Source: Paraburkholderia kururiensis JCM 10599 = LMG 19447
GTDB taxonomy: Bacteria; Pseudomonadota; Gammaproteobacteria; Burkholderiales; Burkholderiaceae
Reading direction: 5' to 3'
Assembly (NCBI RefSeq): GCF_003986935.1
Contig: NZ_RJZE01000007.1
Location: forward strand, 186,001-250,000
DNA: 64,000 nucleotides
The notes beneath the pieces are model-generated. The model did no database searches. It saw only the letters and a program-made list of their open reading frames with translations, and had not been told where the DNA came from. Of the stretch, positions 61,125-64,000 are shown piece by piece. The position numbers and the translations under genes were made by a program. Position 1 is the first letter of the stretch. Each line of letters begins with the position of its first letter.

Positions 61125-62075
61125 TCATACCTCCTGCGAGTGAACCAGCAGAAGCGGCACGCTGGTGAGCTGCGCCACACGCTGCGCCACGCTGCCGAGC
61201 GCCCAGCGCGCCATGCCGCGCCGGCCGTGAGTGCCCATGACCACGAGTTCCGCGTGCCAGTGGTCGGCCGCGCGCACGATGGCGTGAGCGACATCGTCGC
61301 CGGCGATTTCGGTCTTCAGAAGCGCCGTGGTGGCCGACGACGTGGCGCTGCTGAGAATGGGCTCCGCATTGGCCAGCACCGCCTTGCCTTCGTCGATGAA
61401 CGCGTTTTCGAGCATGTCGATGGGCACGAGGTCGCTCAGGCGCACCGCGCGGTCCACCACGTACACGGCATGCACGTGAGCGTTGCGCGTGGCGAAGCGC
61501 ATGCCGTAACGCAGCGCCTGCAATGCCACGTGGCTCGCATCGAGCGCAAAGAAGAGGCGTGTGGGCACCTGGCCGGGCTTCACTTCGAAGCGCTCCGGCA
61601 CGACGAGAATCGGGCACCGCGCGAGTCGCGCAAGCGGCTCGGACACCGTTCCCTCCACCCAGCGCATCACGCCGTGATGCTGGCGCGCGCCCACCACGAG
61701 CAGATCCGCCTGCCAGGCGTTCGCTTCGGCCATCAGCGCATCGACCACGCTGCCGCCGTGCTGCGAGAGGTCGATAACCTCGGTTTCGATCGCGGCGTTG
61801 CTGGGCGCGAGCAGCGCTTTGGCGTGGCTCAGCGCGTCTGCCGCGTCGCGCCGCAACTCGGCGCGAGCCACGTCGAGCGTGCTGCCGACGAATCCGCCGG
61901 TCGGCACGAGCGTGCGCGGGTTCTCCGCCACGCTTACGAGGCGGACCTGGTTCTCGGGCCGCAGCAGGTTTTGCACGTAGGCAAGCGCCTGCTGGGAGGC
62001 GGCCGACGCGTCGACGGCGACGAGTACGCGGGTTGGCAGAGCGAAGGGCGTGTCGGTGGAGGCGGCGGCATTCAC
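61125..62075 (-). CDS. Tandem universal stress protein (two UspA domains)
   Basis: This is a 316-residue cytoplasmic protein. The first domain begins LPTRVLVAVDASAASQQALAYV; the second begins VPTRLFFALDASHVALQALRYG, with the C-terminal ATP-loop-like VVMGTHGRRGMARWALGSVAQRV. GTG 62075 is chosen because AGGAC lies 8 nt upstream and family similarity begins soon after. An FNR-like box is centred 75 bp upstream of the start and a -10-like TACAGA lies between, as in a class II activated promoter. Confidence 0.92.
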   Translation of the reverse strand: MNAAASTDTPFALPTRVLVAVDASAASQQALAYVQNLLRPENQVRLVSVAENPRTLVPTGGFVGSTLDVARAELRRDAADALSHAKALLAPSNAAIETEVIDLSQHGGSVVDALMAEANAWQADLLVVGARQHHGVMRWVEGTVSEPLARLARCPILVVPERFEVKPGQVPTRLFFALDASHVALQALRYGMRFATRNAHVHAVYVVDRAVRLSDLVPIDMLENAFIDEGKAVLANAEPILSSATSSATTALLKTEIAGDDVAHAIVRAADHWHAELVVMGTHGRRGMARWALGSVAQRVAQLTSVPLLLVHSQEV

Positions 62076-62143
62076 GGTGGGTGTCCTGCGGAAGGTTGAA
62101 GGGCGTGTGTAAGCGATTCTGTAATCCACCCGCTTGGGGTTTG

Positions 62144-62157
62144 TTGACCACGATCAA
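62144..62157 (-). promoter_or_regulatory. FNR/Anr-like box TTGACCACGATCAA at the usp promoter
   Basis: TTGAC-N4-ATCAA is a close match to the FNR/Anr consensus. A minus-strand -10-like TACAGA at about 62118-62123 gives a start near 62109, placing the box at about -41.5. This is the best of the three boxes for spacing. Confidence 0.75.
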
Positions 62158-62501
62158 GCGCCCTTGGTAATGCGGCCGACCGTGGTGGCGGACATCTCCC
62201 GCTTACCTGCCCGTCATGCACGGCTCACATCCGCGCGGCTTGCGCGAGGTGTTCTCGTTGTCGGGTGGGGAGGGGCGCGCAGCCTGCACGGCGGCCGGGA
62301 AGGCGCGGTCGCGTAAGCGAGCGTGTCGGCGTGCGACAGATACGTTGGGTACGAAGCGGAAGGGATGAGGCGCCTTCGTGCGAGGGCGCCTCGTGCCACG
62401 CAGGCGACGTGAGCGGGAGTGGGGGGGACAGAAGGGGAGATGTCGACTGATCGGGCGTGTCGGATCAGGGCTCGGGACCCGCGGCCCTGATTCGTTGCGC
62501 T
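62158..62501. other. Intergenic remainder of about 340 bp, nothing clear
   Basis: No supported gene between the usp promoter and the RcnB-like gene. Short frames here are arginine-rich shadows. Confidence 0.5.
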
Positions 62502-62885
62502 CTAGGGCCCCACGCGCAGCACGATGCCGGAGGAGATCTGCACCAGCAGGTAATCGCCACCCACGCCGATCCACGTGTAGCCGCGCGGCGGCGGCCCGAG
62601 ACGGTAGGCGCGCCAGTCGTCGATCACGTACTGGCGGTCGCGGTATTCGGGCGGCAGGCGATCGCCTTTGCGCCAGTGGCCCGGCGCGTAGGCGGACGCG
62701 CCCGGACCGTCGGGGCTGTGGCCCGGCGGCATGCGCTCGGGGCCATGACCCCGGCCGTGACCCTGCTCGCCTTTGCCGTGATCGCCTCTTCCGTGGTCGT
62801 CGTGCGGCGGTTGCGCGCTGACGGCCGACGCAGCCAGCATGCCGGTGACGATCAGCGACCCGAGAAACACACGCGATTTCTTCAT
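62502..62885 (-). CDS. RcnB-family periplasmic protein
   Basis: This is a 127-residue exported protein. The signal peptide (VFLGSLIVTGMLAASAVSAQ) is followed by a His/Gly/Asp-rich stretch (PPHDDHGRGDHGKGEQGHGR) and the RcnB core KGDRLPPEYRDRQYVIDDW, then LGPPPRGYTWIGVGGDYLL. RcnB modulates nickel/cobalt efflux in E. coli; the His-rich stretch would suit metal binding. AGGAGAA lies before ATG 62885. No rcnA gene is visible in the window. Confidence 0.92.
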   Translation of the reverse strand: MKKSRVFLGSLIVTGMLAASAVSAQPPHDDHGRGDHGKGEQGHGRGHGPERMPPGHSPDGPGASAYAPGHWRKGDRLPPEYRDRQYVIDDWRAYRLGPPPRGYTWIGVGGDYLLVQISSGIVLRVGP

Positions 62886-63042
62886 TGCTTTCTCCTGTGC
62901 GGGGTGGTGATTGCCGGAGTGGCAGAGGCAGGCTAGCACCCGATGCGCCATTGCGCCATCGAACGAGTCAGTGCGGGGTCAGTGCGGGATCAGTGCGACC
63001 CGCCGCGCATGAACTGCCGCTATCGTCGACAAGCGGCTGCCC

Positions 63043-63177
63043 TCAAGGGCGCAGCAGATCGAGCCCGGCAAACACGATGACGCCGCTTAGTGCCATGAAG
63101 GGCACCGAGTGCCGGCCCAGATAGAGCGTGGCTGCTGCCAGCCAGCTCGCGACGAAAAACGCTCCGATTCGCTTCAT
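63043..63177 (-). CDS. Small two-helix membrane protein (44 residues)
   Basis: The product begins MKRIGAFFVASWLAAATLYLG; a second hydrophobic stretch (PFMALSGVIVFAGLDLL) completes it. Two short membrane helices with few charged residues look like a real small protein, not a shadow. A strong minus-strand -10 (TATAAT) lies about 195 bp upstream. The function is unknown. The RcnB-like gene follows in the same direction. Confidence 0.5.
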   Translation of the reverse strand: MKRIGAFFVASWLAAATLYLGRHSVPFMALSGVIVFAGLDLLRP

Positions 63178-63607
63178 GTCATGTGCGCGCCGTGAAGGGC
63201 GCGTTCCCGATGGTGATTGAGGGGGCCGGCGATGCCGATCGTGCGAGGACTTCGCCGCCGTGGGTGGTCCGGCGTTTGCCGTGCTTGCCGGCTCACTCGC
63301 CAGGCGCCGTGTGCCGGGGGCTCCCGCGCTGCAGACCGCGTGATGGCGATCGCCCGCCGGAAAAATGCAAATTATAGGGTTTTCCCTTGGCCGACGACGG
63401 GCGCGCAGCCAGGCCCGGGGCACGGATCGGCTCATCGGCGTGCGTGGAAGTGTCTCGTGCAACGCCCCGTGTGCGGATTGATTGCGGTCAAGGCTGGCTT
63501 TCGTGGCGGCACGATACTTTTCGAAGGACGTCAGCCGGTTTGCTGCGGGCCGTCCGTCGTCCGCGAATTGCCACGAATTGCCGCGATTGCCGCGAGGAGA
63601 AACATCA
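63178..63607. other. Intergenic region of about 430 bp with a strong -10 on the minus strand
   Basis: No large gene is supported. An AT-rich island at 63360-63386 stands out from the GC-rich surroundings and contains TATAAT on the minus strand (listed separately). Confidence 0.5.
63371..63376 (-). promoter_or_regulatory. Candidate -10 element TATAAT (minus strand)
   Basis: Read on the minus strand: CCCTATAATTTGCATTTTTCC. The start would be near 63364, some 187 nt before the 44-residue membrane protein. There is no good -35. It may drive that gene or an unrecognised small RNA. Confidence 0.4.
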
Positions 63608-64000
63608 TGGTGCCGTCCGCCATGCATACGGCCGTGCAGGCCATCATCAGGGAACACCAGCAGCTTGCCGTGGTGGTTGGTGGCATGCAGCGTTTCATCG
63701 AGCTTGTCGATGCCCGCGCGCAAACGCCCGACGCCATCGTGTTCCGCGCGATGCTTTACTACATCCGCGAATATCCCGAGCAGATCCATCACCCGAAGGA
63801 AGACTGCTATCTGTTCGCGCGGCTGCGCATGCGCACGGCGGATCTCGACGAGATCATCGAGGAACTGGAGCACCAGCACGCGCAAGGCGAAGCGAAGGTG
63901 CGCGAACTGGAGCGCGCGTTCACGCGCTACGAACTCGCGGACGAGGCGGCCTTCGCGGCACTGCGCGACAGCGTCTACGAATACGCGCGGTTCTTCGCGG
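63608..64000 (+). CDS. Hemerythrin-domain protein, 5' part (continues beyond the window)
   Basis: The visible 131 residues begin MVPSAMHTAVQAIIREHQQL. The four-helix pattern follows, with diiron-type His and acidic ligands: REHQQLAVVVGGMQRFIEL, PEQIHHPKEDCYLFARL and ELEHQHAQGEAKVREL. AGGAG precedes ATG 63608. The frame is open at the right edge. Together with the hemerythrin domain of the P1B-5 ATPase and the rubrerythrin-like protein it adds to a non-heme diiron theme in this region. Confidence 0.88.

Noticed and set aside
1..64000. tRNA, rRNA, insertion sequence, integrase or prophage genes
   Set aside because: I looked for cloverleaf-type and transposase or integrase patterns and saw none; no terminal inverted repeats with target duplications were recognised by eye.

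Overview
The window looks like a chromosomal segment of a high-GC betaproteobacterium of the Burkholderia sensu lato group (Paraburkholderia-like). The reasons are the very high GC content, long open antisense frames, AGGAG-type ribosome binding sites, and a mix of genes typical of Burkholderiaceae secondary chromosomes: an extracellular 3-hydroxybutyrate oligomer hydrolase, YXWXXGH lipoproteins, a DUF1501/DUF1800 pair, and isoquinoline-oxidoreductase-type molybdoenzymes. I cannot fix the species. I found no rRNA, tRNA, CRISPR array, insertion sequence or prophage. The last gene, and the first, run off the window.

Layout. 1-8.9 kb: the 3' end of xanthine dehydrogenase (xdhB), a short xdhC, a LysR regulator, a DsbA-like isomerase, a TAXI-type solute-binding protein, a BON-domain protein, and a regulator followed by a beta-propeller protein. 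9.5-17.4 kb: 3-hydroxybutyrate oligomer hydrolase, a TauE-like exporter, RarD, and a two-subunit molybdenum hydroxylase. 17.5-22.7 kb: a copper-handling cluster (DUF2946, CopC, a second DUF2946, YcnI, a TonB-dependent receptor and a PCu(A)C chaperone). 22.8-36.1 kb: VOC proteins, an AhpD-like protein, a frameshifted penicillin acylase, the DUF1501/DUF1800 pair, a GFA enzyme and a bifunctional penicillin-binding protein. 36.2-38.7 kb: an ECF sigma / anti-sigma / CpxP-like triad and two small cell-envelope genes. 38.8-46.6 kb: a LacI regulator divergent from a sugar ABC transporter with a GH42 beta-galactosidase. 46.7-48.3 kb: a HipA-type kinase gene placed upstream of its HTH partner.

48.4-64 kb is a redox and metal region: an SHP-DHC-cytochrome b operon with its own two-component system, a YtkA-like periplasmic protein, a CDF transporter, a VTT membrane protein, a P1B-5 ATPase with a C-terminal hemerythrin domain, a periplasmic rubrerythrin-like protein, a PepSY/cytochrome b/two-component operon, a tandem universal stress protein, an RcnB-like protein and a hemerythrin protein. 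Three FNR/Anr-like boxes (TTGAC-N4-RTCAA) lie in front of the YtkA-like gene, the VTT/P1B-5 divergent pair and the universal stress gene. I infer a low-oxygen, iron/heme and metal-homeostasis block.

A second window-wide feature is the number of short tandem repeats (7-18 bp units, 2-4 copies). They lie in signal peptides, leaders, linkers and intergenic gaps. One of them, a 7-bp duplication, is the cause of the frameshift in the penicillin acylase gene.
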